From Terfezia claveryi (Eukaryota; Ascomycota; Pezizomycetes; Pezizales; Pezizaceae): a DNA stretch of 64,000 nucleotides. Below, piece after piece: positions 12,714 through 24,376 of this stretch (positions are counted from its first letter, which is position 1; the number at the start of each line of letters is the position of its first letter). The notes under the pieces were generated by a model. The model did not search any database. It was given only the letters and a program-made list of their open reading frames with translations, and was not told the DNA's origin. The DNA is taken from NCBI GenBank assembly GCA_015179025.1, contig WHUX01000003.1:186001-250000 (forward strand), written 5' to 3'. A program made the translations under genes and the position numbers.

Positions 12714-14838
12714 AATTTCGGTTAGACAATGCTGTATAGGGAGTCAGACCCAAGGAAAGCTTTTCTAAGGATTCATTCCACTCGTCGCCTATTACTTTTG
12801 AAACGCTAATAGGCAAGGTAATACCGAAGAACAATACTATAGTCGGAATATTTAGTTTTGTATACCAGTATGACCCTTGGCATCCAAGTAAACGTTATCT
12901 ACTTACTCATTCCACTTGATTCTCAGCACAAACTCTCCTTGAGTGCCAAAATCACTTTACCCTGAACTTTATGCACGAACAACCTCGGAACACGTACTTT
13001 TGCCTAATCTTGTAATTAAATTTTTGCCTCGGTGTAACGCTTGTTACTCATACATACCTACGCTAGGATGTAAGTAAATCCATATTTTCCACACCAGCTC
13101 GCACGACGCCCCTCTTCAGACGTCGATGTCATCCCGCGCTCTGTTGGCTTTGTCTTTGCTCTTAATCTGCATGCTTAGACACAAACCTTGCTGATAGAAA
13201 CTCCCCTACCGCCAAAACTGCAAGTAATTTGATTCATTCTATAATTGTGATTCTATAGAAGCTAGATTATTAAAATACTATTGTACTTAGCAGATGCCAA
13301 AGAAATATAGATATATAAATAACATTAATTTTAATTGGTTATGAGTTGCTCTAAACAAAAAAAAGAGAAAGCAGATCCTGTAAAATCAAATTAACATTTT
13401 ATTCATGCTTGATCCCCAGTGGGACTGTCTGCTGCATCATCAAGCTAAGAATAAGGTCAAGGCTGTGTCGATGACTCCGAAACGCAATGCCCTCTGTAAC
13501 AAATTCGGGAGATGATGACATCATATCAGTGGACTGGATGGAGATGGAGTAGACGCTACAACAGGGTTATAAATTGACCCACAACAGCATTGGATGCTCC
13601 TGGGACGTAAACCGGAACAGACGGTCTTGTTGTGGACTGTAAGAGGTTGATTAGTACACACAAATTGAGAGAAATTGCATAGGGCGCCTTGGAGGGCTTT
13701 GAGAGTTTCCTCGGCGCGGCCAATCCTGGCTGTACAATTCGCTCTGAACTCCGCGTCGCTTGTCTTGAAAAAAACCCGGAGACTGCTGTGTATTTACAGT
13801 AACGTCAGGACTGGAGGTTATGCTCATAACAAATAAAATATATGCTTATTTTCGGAGTGTACAAATGAGACCGCTTGTTGCGACTGAAGCAATGCAGCAT
13901 CAGGCGTAGGAAACCATCTAGTTCGAAAGCGCTTGGTTGTAGGCAGAGGGTGAAGAGTATTTGCTCCAGAGGGACCTCGAGGTCTGTTGGAATGTATGAT
14001 TGGACCGATTTGGGATTGCGTAATACCCTTATTCCGATGAGTTTCTTCAAAACCATCGCTTGATTGTGCATCATATTTTGCTGCCGCATAATCTTAGATT
14101 TCTTGTCACTCCTTTTCAGACCATGCCTGGTGTTTTTGTGATTTCCGATACAGACATATTATATAACCTAGGTCAGTTGTCGATAACTTCACTCTGACCT
14201 TATGTCAAAACTATTTAAACCAGATGAAGAACTCTTGCCAAGACTGCAGGGTACCATACAAATGAATTCAAATCTCGCACCCAGCTCTCGCAGTTTTGAC
14301 TGAGAGTCGGATCGAGACTAAATCCACTGAGCTCGTTTCAGGCTTCACTTTTTTTCATAGCTACTGTATATATGTATAGTGTATTCCACTTCCCTGTATT
14401 TTGTAGTCCTGGGCCTGCTGCTAGTTGCATTTCGTTTATCACTAGTACTGAAGACGTATCCAAGCAACGTACTAATATTCTTTTGACTTGTGTAACTACC
14501 TCGTATGGACTAGTCTGAGGTATGCGTGCTTACGGAGATGTTCATCACTACATACCTAGGCTGTGTATGTATTGGCATAGGCATGGAGTATCTCATGCAT
14601 GATAGGAAAAATGAGGTTGTTAAGTTATTCTTGATAATAGGAAAATAATCCAGGAGACCAAGAACCCTTGCCAGTGCACTATTTAATGCTAACCCCATTC
14701 AGTCCCATCCTATGAAAACTATGACCAATATACCACACGATATTCCCCCGCCAAAAACCGAATCCAATTTCTTACATTTGTACCCCGAGATCTTAATACC
14801 AGAAACCCATTCCTTTTGTCGGCCCCAACAGACAGCTT
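12714..14838. other. Intergenic region with possible Cys-rich exon
   Basis: No gene is certain. On the minus strand 13526 to about 13775 an open frame shows protein-like sequence (TARIGRAEETLKALQGALC, then several Cys including a CCC triplet, then SSPLI and stop). It could be the last exon of an unrecognised cysteine-rich protein, but I could not assemble upstream exons. The rest looks non-coding. Confidence 0.3.
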
Positions 14839-17376
14839 CTATATCAAAATTGACACAGCGGTAACATCAGGCTTAAGAACGACATATGGGGGCAACTCAT
14901 TATCCATTTCCTTGTTGAACTTGTCAATCACCTTAGAGAATCCCATCAATGCTTTCCAAAAGTCTCTCGCTACTTCCTTGAGGCGTTCATGCTTTTGATC
15001 CAATCGCTGTCCATCGGTACTCTTCACACTTTCGTACACAGATTTGGCATAATTCACCAAATTTTGCTCCTTGGCAACTGTCATGTTGAGCAAGTGAGGA
15101 ATATGGGCTGCGAGCAGCCACTCTCGTGGCATATCGATAGGAAGGGTATCCATCAGTTTTTTCTCGCTCATGGCATTGAGTTCGCTTAGAGATTGCACTG
15201 GGGGAGTGTACAAGGCTGGGGGCTTGTTGAGGACGAATGTCTGATAATATTCTTGGAGGTAGTTGACTGCAGTATGCTGAGGTGATGCGATGTGGATACA
15301 CATGGTGACCGCGTCGATCAGCTGTTTCCTGGTCTTGATGAATGGGAAGTTCTTGATGCTCGCTCCAGGATAATACTTCTTGTTACTCGGATTTATAGAT
15401 GTCATCTCCATGCACCATCGCGCGATCCATGGATCTTTGGCAACAGCTGCATCACTTTTAAAGCCCGTAGCATCAAGGTAGTCACCGACAAACGTCTGCA
15501 GAATCTGCCATAAAACATGCATATTCCTTGCATACCCGCAATTGCGGAATTTATCATCATTGATCCCGGTAACTGGGAACCCTCTTCGTTCCAGATCGGT
15601 GGGGATATAATTTTCCTGCCAGTCGAACGTGCTATAGGCATCCTGCATGAACAGCATTAGCTGTGCTGTAGTCATGCCGCTGAGCTTGGTGACAACGTCT
15701 GGAACAAGGGTCGTCCTTGCAGCGGCATTGAGGGATAGTGTCTTTATCCAGTGGGGTGACAGTAGCTTGTACACTGGATGGTGCGCCTCGAAGGAACGAT
15801 TTGCGGCAACGATGACAGCTTCTTCGATGAAATGTGTCTCGACTAAATGCACAGTCACTTCATGCCGGGTCCAGTCGGAAACTTGGACGCAGGTCTTTGC
15901 GTATCTCCAGGGCCAGTCCTTGGCTTGATCGACATTATCATCAGTTTCCCGTAGCCGCTGATTGAAAATGACAACGGAGTCCTCGATCTTATCCTTGTAG
16001 TCGATAATGATTGCTAAAGGATGCAAACGACCGGTAGTGGATTCTAGTTGGAATAAACATACAGAGGCCACGGCAAAGCGAACCTTATCAGAGCTGTCAG
16101 TATGTACTGCGTTTTTCCCCTTAGCACTTCCTTGTGGTTGTGAGCTAATAGTCTGCCAGCCCGGTATATTTATAGCCTTCCTGAAATAGCTATAATCTTG
16201 AATATAAAGCTCAGGGGTAGGCTTCCCCCTTGCTTCGTCGATCAACTGCAAAACTGCTTTTTTATTCTGTATTTCCGCCTCCCGTCTGAACTGCGACACC
16301 CATTTGTCGTTTGCCAATTCCAATGTGCATGGATTTGGGCCGGTCAAGTGCTGTTGGGCAAAAAGGGCGTCCGTGAACCAATCTTCCACATATTCAGACC
16401 CTATGTTTTGAACGGTATATATCCCTTTTTTCTCCTTGACCAAGGTTGCATTACGCGCCGTAATCGAAGCCAAACTTGGACCCTCACCGGGATTGAAGTT
16501 CACCCAGTCAATAATTTCTTCTGGGAAAACCTGCCCCAAAAGCACAGCTGTATCCATTAATCTCATTGCGTTGAAGATCGCGTCAATTGGGGGAATATCG
16601 GAGTCTGGGAGAATGCGGTTGATGATATCCATCAGGTTCTTGGGGATAACCCATCCCGCTGACCACCAGAAAAGGCCCCTGAGAAGATTCTCCCCAGGGA
16701 AAAGAGGGCTTCTGACATCATATGGAATAACCGCAAGATGGGGAGGGTAATCTGCCGGGCTTTTCGGGAGCTGCCAGGTGTAGAGGGCCTGTTTTTTCTT
16801 TAGGCCCAATGGCTGAGGAGCGGAGGACTCAAAATTTGTGGTGTCAAAATATGAAGCATGTCTACAGCAAGAATCAGAACTGAGACCACCAGGACCCATC
16901 TGAAAAGCCAGACACTCGCTCTTGTCCCACAAGAACAAGAAACAAGAAAAAACTCACCTCTGTAATATACGTTTGTATACCTCAGTTGCCGCTACCTTTG
17001 TCCCGTTCAGAGTTCCCTTCGGCAACGTCGGAGGGCTGACCAATCTGGGCCTAGTTCCCAATAAAACGGATTTGTCAAGATCAAATTTTCGGTACAATGG
17101 TCTGCCAATCGCAGTTGGAGGCCTACGAGAGGGAACGTGCTGTTCTGGACTCTTGAATTCTTCTGTTGGAGGAGCAAATTGCCACAGTGTTTCACTGAAT
17201 ACACCTTTGTTCCATTCCTTGAGGGGTTCAGCATCGATGTCATCATCCACTTCAGAAAATTCTGGGAACAGAAACTGCTCATTTGGCTGAGAGTTAAGTG
17301 AGGAGCCAGCTCTGACGGCGCGCAGATGAGCAGAGCCGGGAATCCCAAAGTCGGGTTGGCTTCTAAAGGACGACAT
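14839..17376 (-). CDS. Fungal lipoxygenase
   Basis: A two-exon gene on the minus strand (17376-16958, then 16861-14839) encoding 813 aa. The intron runs GTGAGT to TTGCTGTAG with branch-like CTGATT and phases agree. Lipoxygenases insert O2 into polyunsaturated fatty acids such as linoleate to give hydroperoxides feeding oxylipin synthesis. The metal centre is readable: His478 and His483 in VHLVETH, His669 and Asn673 in ASPQHTAVN, and the C-terminal Ile813 whose carboxylate is the fifth ligand. The metal may be Fe or Mn, which cannot be told from sequence. There is no evident secretion signal, so it is probably intracellular, unlike secreted Mn-lipoxygenases. The ~140-residue N-terminal exon is polar and poorly conserved. 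It looks intact, and neighbours give no pathway context. Confidence 0.9.
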
Positions 17377-18454
17377 ACTGAATCCGAGTAGATCGACTCT
17401 TGCAAGTGACTAAAAATGGGGAAAGTAGTTAGAGGCAAAGGATGGGGGTTAAAAATTGGATGGATTGAAGTGAAAATCGTCAAATGGATACCACAACTTT
17501 TCTACGGTAGACAGGTACCTTTTAAGCAGCTCTCGTCCCATTTTGGAGGTCCGTTTCAGATGAGTTAATATTGGTACTTAGCTCACACCTCGGAATGCGT
17601 TTGGGCGTGTACCTTAGCGTCATCTAACAGTTGGGAACCAATTGTTCTCGAAAGGGATTTTTTGCCTATTATGATATGACTGCATGTAGTCCTGGGTCTT
17701 ACGTGAACAAGCTGAATTAGAAGTATATTTACAATATGGGTTCCAAGAGTAAGCACAATAACAGAGCGGACTGCCGTAGAAGTAAGGATTGTGTGGATGT
17801 ATCACTCAGCTGCAGCTGTAACTTGATATGTCTTACGTATTTCGACGCAGCTGAGGATCTTTCCCCCAATGATCACCTCAAATCCGGTCGTCCAAAATAT
17901 GTAAGAAAATGGAAATGTACATAGAATCGCCACTTCTAAGAGCAATCGGAATTGTAGTAAAAGGAATGTGAGTCTCGTATATAAATTTCAAACCGGAGTT
18001 CTTAAACTACGCTACCGAAAATACATTAGGCTCTCCCATAACCATTGCATTCAAAATGGGACTTCTTATTGGTTTCATACTAGTGAGTATCAGAGAATTC
18101 CCGTGTCATGTGTCAAAGCATTTTTCATGTGAAATTGCCACACAGCGTGAGATTTCTCAATATAAACACTAACTTACGCACATATTTCTTTTCCAAGATG
18201 GATGTAACATGTACTATAAAAGGACATGTCAACAGCTATGGCCTTAACTGAGTTATCGGATTGCGAGGATCTTCATGCATGATTGATCTACACTGTATAG
18301 ATGGTATTTATGCATGAGTACCGTAATAGTGCGGGGTCACCACCAGTTGTGGTGGCATCTGAATTAGCTACGGTACCCGCCCTTTGGAAACCTAAACCTG
18401 ATTCTTGCCCCATTCAGCAATCTACTCTTAGGCTTTATTTTCCTCTTCAGCAAG
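17377..18454. other. Intergenic region, nothing recognised
   Basis: About 1.1 kb of AT-rich DNA between the divergent lipoxygenase gene and the GTPase relic. It presumably includes the lipoxygenase promoter (17377-17600). No coding, RNA or repeat signature could be supported. Confidence 0.5.
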
Positions 18455-18905
18455 ATGTCAACAATGGGGCTCATGATAATTGTAATGGGCGTAACAGGGA
18501 CGGGAAAAAGCTGCTTCCTAAAGCTTTTGACGGGGAACGAAGCAATCCGGATCAGTGACTATGAATGCTGTAAGCTGGCAGTTCTATATTCCCACCTCAA
18601 TATTAACGGTGACTTCTTCCGAGCTCGGTTCATTCCTTGATCACTAACAATAGCACGGTACAGGCACTACAAAGGTCGAGGGCTACCAGGCTTCATGACA
18701 CAACCTTTGTTGATAACATCCGGGTTCGTGCAGGTCACGATGATGCTACCATATTGGAGGAAATTTGTAAGTGGCTGGCGCAAGGCTATCTGAAGCAGAT
18801 CAAGGTGGTTGGGGTCATCTATTTACGACGGGGGCTATGAATGAAGATCCTTCGGAATATGATTGGTGAGAAAAAGTTGGCCATTGCTCACATGGTTACC
18901 AACCA
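18455..18905 (+). pseudogene. Decayed P-loop GTPase-like gene
   Basis: The first frame starts MSTMGLMIIVMGVTGTGKSC, a clear Walker A (GxTGxGKS). An intron-like segment GTGACT...CACTAACAATAG follows. Downstream pieces in shifting frames match the fungal AIG1-like GTPase family: CTGTTKVEGYQAS then a stop, GHDDATILEEICKWLAQGYL with IKVVGVIYLRR, and after another frame change MKILRNMIGEKKL ending at MVTNQ. The G3 motif expected as DTPGFDD is lost around the TFVDNI stretch. Frame breaks and a missing switch motif mean it is no longer a working G protein. Only the N-terminal half of the domain is present. Confidence 0.65.
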
Positions 18906-18916
18906 GTGAGAACAGA

Positions 18917-19350
18917 CTAATTAACAATATAGATCATTGTGGTAATAAGGACAGTTGCGCGATTATAGGCCAAAGCTAGTGGGGACCAAGAAAAGGCCAT
19001 ATCGGCGTGAAGCTGCTTAGCGAAGATAGCTACTGGCACTAATGGTTCGGTGCATACGGGGCTGGTTATTCCCGCCATGATGGTACATATGCCAGTGCAA
19101 TAGCTATAATTCAGAGAATACTTCAAACCCTCCAGCCTCTGTTCAAATTCAGATGGAGCTTGTGGATAAGGAAATGGCGTTGAGGGATTCACCTGCAGGG
19201 AAGGTTGTCATATATGGCTTGCAACAAAAGTTACAGGGAGGGAGAGAAAGGTTATTACCGATGTGGATGAGGAAACCGGAAGTCTTTAATGGCTAAAATT
19301 GGAAATGGAAAGCAATGAGAGCTTCGTTAGGTCATTGTTTGTGGTATAAT
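18917..19350 (-). CDS. Possible multi-exon gene fragment, function unknown
   Basis: On the minus strand a frame from 19192 to 18917 reads NPSTPFPYPQAPSEFEQRLE and later MAFSWSPLALAYNRATVL. It is preceded by a good acceptor (CCTTCCCTGCAG at about 19193) and a GTAATA donor about 70 nt upstream, with another acceptor-like TTCCAATTTTAG near 19295. This spliced pattern suggests a real but unrecognised gene or its remnant. The number of exons and the start are undetermined. It lies tail to tail with the GTPase relic. Confidence 0.25.
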
Positions 19351-20155
19351 CATTGCAGCCGTGGTGTGGTTGCGCTGGGAGACAGGAGTTGTTTTGGTGG
19401 CAGTTGCGAGGAAATCTAAGTAATTAGGTTTATGATGTTATGTATGACCCTTTTTATGTAACTATCAGCCTCCAATATGCAGATATTTATAGCCAAGTTT
19501 ACCTCAATTACTTCTATACACTTAAACATAGCTAAGGGCGTTCCCAACCATCATTGGTTCTTCTCCTTCATGCCATCCTACAGCCCGATACTACATACCA
19601 CCTTTCTCAACAACTGCACCCCAGATAGAATTCCCTCACTGCTCCAAAAGTGCAATCTCTTCATTTAATAACCCATCTAAATTGAGCAGCAGCATGTGCG
19701 ACTGTTAGCTAAAGCTAGTCTGGTGCTAAAGCCTTTTAGAATTTACTTTTGGCCTTTTAGATATCGACCAAAAGTACCGTAAGGTGATGGGCATCCACCA
19801 GTTCTTCAGCTACCTTTCTGCTAACGAATAGTATGCTACATGATTATCATATTCGACAAGTTGCCCTTTAGCAGACTCACTCATTATACCTGACCTTTAC
19901 TCGTACCACTTAGCACCCAGCTGCACTTGCCACTGCCGACATATAAAGTTTGCCTGATTGGATATATAAACCTAGGCATTATACCACTACTGTATGTTTC
20001 ACACTCAGCCGCAGGGATATGCGCCATACTTTTCGCGCATGAGTCGTACGATCAGAGTAACTGTTATGCCGGCTGGACCGAATAGGTTCTCTCTCATATT
20101 CTCCGTGTCGGCAGTTTATTTTTCCAGATGTTAGTTCAATGCATAGCCAATCATG
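19351..20155. other. Intergenic region, nothing recognised
   Basis: AT-rich sequence with no domain-bearing frame. A local quasi-palindrome around 19734-19775 (GCCTTTTAGAATTTACTTTT / ...CCTTTTAGATATCGACCAAAAG) is too imperfect to name. Confidence 0.4.
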
Positions 20156-20353
20156 TACCAGGAAAACTGGTGAATAAGAGCCCTTGTCAAAAGTTGAATC
20201 ACTACAGTAGAATCGTGCCAACCAGACAAAGTAGAATCAGTGACACGGCGGTAGAATAAGTCACAATCGTGTACCCAAGTCTGCCCTTTTTACCAATTCA
20301 AGGGAAGACCAAAAGATATTGACAAGGGCTCTTATTCACCAGTTTTCCCGGTA
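20156..20353. mobile_element. 198-bp miniature element related to the Fot1-type transposon
   Basis: Both ends carry the inverted repeat TACCRGGAAAACTGGTGAAT and continue through AAGAGCCCTTGTCAA, about 35 bp with one mismatch, beginning and ending in TA. The terminus is nearly the same as that of the transposase-bearing element at 25651-27514, which reads ...AAGAGACCATGTC. The interior has no coding sequence. It is therefore a deletion derivative or MITE that could be mobilised in trans by that element. Confidence 0.85.
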
Positions 20354-20385
20354 TATACTGTAACTACTGTACTGTACAAGTACTG

Positions 20386-20719
20386 TACAGTCAACTCTTT
20401 CTATAACGGACGGCGCAAGTTCTGCTATAGAAAATGGCGCTAGCCCTGAGACAGGGGTCTGACAAGTCACGTGGGTTTTGAGAACTTCCATTTTGCCTTC
20501 CAAGGGTATTTCGAGTCACATTAAGCCTAACAGAGTAGATTATTCAGCATCCATGAAGACCCCTGCACTCCTCTACGCACTCTGTCCGGTCCGTATTTTG
20601 TATAGCCGTCCGGTATGGCGAGAGGCAATTTGCTGGTAAGAAATCCTGAAGCCTCTGGTCCATCCGGTATGACAAGGGATCCGCTATAGCGAGGTCCGGT
20701 ATAGCAAGAGTTGACTGTA
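20386..20719. mobile_element. 334-bp TA-flanked MITE (pogo-like ends)
   Basis: Terminal inverted repeats TACAGTCAACTCTTKCTATA then MCGGAC (26 bp, two mismatches) bound a non-coding 334-bp segment, with TA at each edge. The right half contains repeated TCCGGTAT-type motifs (near 20598, 20608, 20667 and 20696) resembling subterminal transposase sites. The ends resemble Tigger/pogo-class fungal elements. No transposase with this terminus is in the window. Confidence 0.82.
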
Positions 20720-20959
20720 CAAACAACTAGGCTATTAATCGATTGAGTCATCATCCAGATCAATTGGCCTACCGTATTATCCAGTAGTCGAGAGGTTACC
20801 AGGTTACCATAGTCATGATCTACTTACACTTAGTATGAAATAGATTGAGGATTTCAACTCAAATTTCAAGCATCAGCAGTGATGACTAGTATTAAGTACA
20901 GTACAGGACTTCTTGCAAGTACGTACATCAGACAGAAACTAGGGTTGTTCCCATTATGT

Positions 20960-20990
20960 AGCAAGCCGAGGTTGTACAACTCGGCTTGCT
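20960..20990. repeat. 31-bp near-perfect palindrome
   Basis: AGCAAGCCGAG and CTCGGCTTGCT flank GTTGTACAA, giving a hairpin-capable palindrome offset by one base. An outer TTGTT/AACAA pair extends it. No gene is adjacent. Confidence 0.7.
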
Positions 20991-21344
20991 TAACAACCAA
21001 GGCTTTGAGATGTGTGAGGTTTTCCATGTATAATTTTAATACCATAAGCTCATATTGAATGCTCAATCTCCCTCTTAGATTCTTCACTGTATAATTTCTG
21101 GTGGGCCATAAAGCTGAATCTACAATCTAACAGATGCAACAGGGGCTCTGACTAATAATATTAGTACCATAAACTTGTACTGATGACTGTTTTGACTTCT
21201 AATAATGGGGGAAGATAATACCACTTACTACAATGGTCTTTCATGTCACAGATCCATTTGCATTGTCCATCAGGTTCATGGCACATATCAATTAGATCAA
21301 CTTGAACTCGTTTCTTTATTAATTCAACTATCAATGCAGTAATT

Positions 21345-21395
21345 AAATAAAGTGCCCGCGAGCGGCCGATACCCCCGAGCGGCCCAGATCCTATA
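21345..21395. repeat. Solo GC-rich transposon terminus (GCCCGCGAGCGGCC type)
   Basis: The sequence GTGCCCGCGAGCGGCC ... GAGCGGCCCAGA preceded by AATTAAATAAA matches the termini of the element at 27880-28910 in inverted orientation. I see no second end nearby, so it is an isolated end of that family. Confidence 0.55.
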
Positions 21396-21625
21396 CATCA
21401 AACTAGCCTGGCCATTGGCCCCTCCACAGTTTGTACTACATATTGCTATCATTTGAGTGGATACCTACGGATGCCAAATGACGTTTTCGGCCCTGTGCTT
21501 GGCTCTGCGGATGTCAAGCATAGGATCACCTGACTCTATGTATTCGAGGCACCACCCATAGAGATACGGCACTTGGCAACGAGTGACGTATGACATTTGG
21601 GGGCGCCAATAAGGATGGAAAAAAT

Positions 21626-23165
21626 TTACCAGTGCATATAACAACCTCCACGACGAATGACCGTCAATACACCAATTGGGATGTCTTGAAACCACCTATA
21701 TATCCGTATCCAAGGTAGCTCTTCCCACGCAGCCTGAGAAGCATTGATAAGCTGTTCTCTATTATGAGGATGCTTGTCTGGGTTGTGACATTGCCCCCAA
21801 AGCCTTTACTTCAATAGAACTCATACGTTCACAATTAAATTGAGATCGGGAGAGCATGCTGGCCAAGGAATACTGCGGACACCATATTGCAGTCGATATA
21901 ATCGAGTTTCTCTATCTTATCATATAGTGCACTATGTTCAACAATCTCTGAGTCTTCTGAAACAAGTGGAAGCAAATATGGATGTAAAATTTCATTATAA
22001 TAATGCTAGAATTCAAGCAAAGTCAATCTTTATCTGTTGTATATCTCAATATAGAATTGCAACTAATGGAGAATGGAAGTTGTGTTCATCCAACAGTTCC
22101 CAACATATCACAGATGTTATTTATTCTTAAAGAAAGGTGCAAGGAATCCATTACCTATCGTATTCTGAATTAGGAGATTGATAGTTTAGTTGTAATCACT
22201 TGAGACATCTTGGCATACAACTGAGATAATTCAACATGAATTTCATCTGTAAATATTTGCTTTTCAACTGTTGTTTGTCATTACCCTTTCACTCGTTTTA
22301 GCTGACTTTTTCAGATATATAAGGTCTATGTCACGCCCATCTAACATAATTCCCACTACAATAGAACTTCGTTACAAGCATGTCTTCGGGCGGTCGACCC
22401 CCATTCTTATAGCGAATATATGCTTATAGCAACATGTGTAGTTAAATAAACATATATGCGTTCGGATACTCCCTAAACATGCATCCCCAACATTCCCTCC
22501 AGTCACCGGATACCCCCTAAATATCCCCTTCAACCACCCCTATACACCCCCGCAATGTCATTTGCCCCTTTTCCGACCGCTTTCGGCTGTTTGTGTACCC
22601 TCAATTCGGCGTCATTGACTGCTGTTGGGTTGAATCCATGGTTCCTGCTTGGGATTTATATAGTGTAAGAGTTTCTAATACTTTCAGCTTAATAGGTCAT
22701 CATAGAATAGATTGTAGAAAGGGTTGTAGAATTGATTGTAGCAGAGGTTGAACGGAGCCTTATGAGTCTTCCTATGATTGATATCAGACCCAAGAAACAT
22801 CAGCATTGCATTAAAAACCCCCTGGTACTAACCAAATAACCCCGGCTAGTGCTTAAATACCCCTGCTAGTGTCCATTTTTCAAAGAATATTACGGAAAAT
22901 GTAAGAATATGCCTATAAAGTTTTTATTCTTATTTTGTATGAGGGCGGTCAGCATCTGGCCTTATAGCAAATTTGTTTTTGTAACGGAAATGCTTGTAAC
23001 GAAGTTCTACTGTAGCTCGTAAAAACCGGCCCACTGTTTCAGAACATATACAACCCAATCCAGACTCTACAGCTAATTCTCTTAATGAAGAATAAGGAAC
23101 TGCATCAGAGAGCCAGTTAAGGTTGTCTTTTTCTCTTAGGTTGACGGTCTGTGGTTTACCACTTC
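21626..23165 (-). pseudogene. Tc1-like transposase relic, split by a TIR element
   Basis: Reading the minus strand, 23165-23015 gives a helix-turn-helix region (GKPQTVNLREKDNLNWL, then SSLRELAVESGLG). After the 22357-23014 insertion the relic resumes, and near 21900-21626 it shows the DDE-domain end: GVRSIPWPACSPDLNLIVNV (the PYSPDLNPIENVW block of Tc1), then RLWGQCHNPDKHPHNREQL and AAWEELPWIRIYRWFQDIP before a stop at 21626-21628. Several stops and frame changes lie between, and the catalytic Glu position reads Val. It is non-functional. Confidence 0.7.
22357..23014. mobile_element. 658-bp TA-flanked TIR element, TACAG...ACAAGCAT family
   Basis: The ends are inverted repeats of 25 bp with one mismatch: TACARTAGAACTTCGTTACA followed by AGCAT. 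TA occurs at both borders. It sits inside the Tc1-like relic (21626-23165), separating its HTH and catalytic parts, so it inserted after or during decay of that gene. The interior has no transposase. Related ends occur at 50091-51504, 53186-53944 and 62930. Confidence 0.85.
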
Positions 23166-24376
23166 GTGAAGCTGGATGGAGCTGACCACAAGATTTCCAC
23201 TCTTGAACGACGCTGCACAGTTGTTGTTTGACCGATTGATGTTTATATTCTTAATCGGTGAATCCTTCCTTGTCCTAATATTCCTAATTCCTGCTGACTC
23301 TGCTGGAATTACCTTTCGCTCTTTAATTTATCCGCATCCGCTCAATTGTAGTATTCTGGCGTCATTTATTGGTTTCTTCGTTAGTTGGCATCGTGATGGT
23401 CAGGGTGTCCCGTCACTTTTGTCCGCCATCTGTATATGCAATACGGAGGTACAGTTTTTGACCTAGTACCGATCCGTGATGGTGAAACGATCCATGTCAA
23501 CTACCCCTGCCAGACACATATCCCGAGATACTGCGCTGGCTAGATATCCTCTACAGACCGGGCAAATTGTTTCCTGACACTTTTGAATATGCTCTACAAT
23601 ATGCGCACACTAGGTAGTTGAATAACTCATGTGAAGCTATCATATGCACCAATCCACCTCGAAAAGGATGAAATTGCCCCCCCCTCCTCAGTGTGACCCC
23701 TTCACCCACAGATATAATGAACTAACAAGTCTACATAGTGCCAGCACCTTAACTTAGCATCTACATTTATGTTAGGATACAATATATTGGCATAGTGCTA
23801 TATAAAAAGTTATTATTGTTTGGTACCTAACATGTATAATTCAGCCATTTCGAGCTTTTGGACCATGTCCGCCAGTTTTTCAGTATTTTGATCCTTCTTG
23901 ACCTTTCGTATCTTCTGCAGCCTCTTCACTACTCATTCTGTACCACTCCTACACTCACTATACCCTGTGTATTCTGTTATCCCGTAGGCCCGGTAACTTA
24001 GGTCCATTTACTCCATACTATTGATTAGATAACTGAGCAACCTGGCTGCAAGAATAGTATACCTCTGGCAACATGACAACGGCGGGGGTAGATATGAGGT
24101 CAATAAAGGTACACTTCACTCAGAATAGTTCGGAGATATTGAAATAGCTAGAGATATGATATGGATGTATGCAAATGATATCTTGAGCTCTATATCCTAT
24201 AGCAGAAATAGAATATTGTAGCTATTTAGCGGAACCTAAAGCAGCTATATATAAGGAATGAGCCAGACCAGTATAAAACAGCCTCGAAAGCCTTTCAGAA
24301 GCCATATACGGATGAAAATCCACATACCTAGATAGATATTGTATGCTAGACCAACTAGGTAGTTATGAGCCATGAT

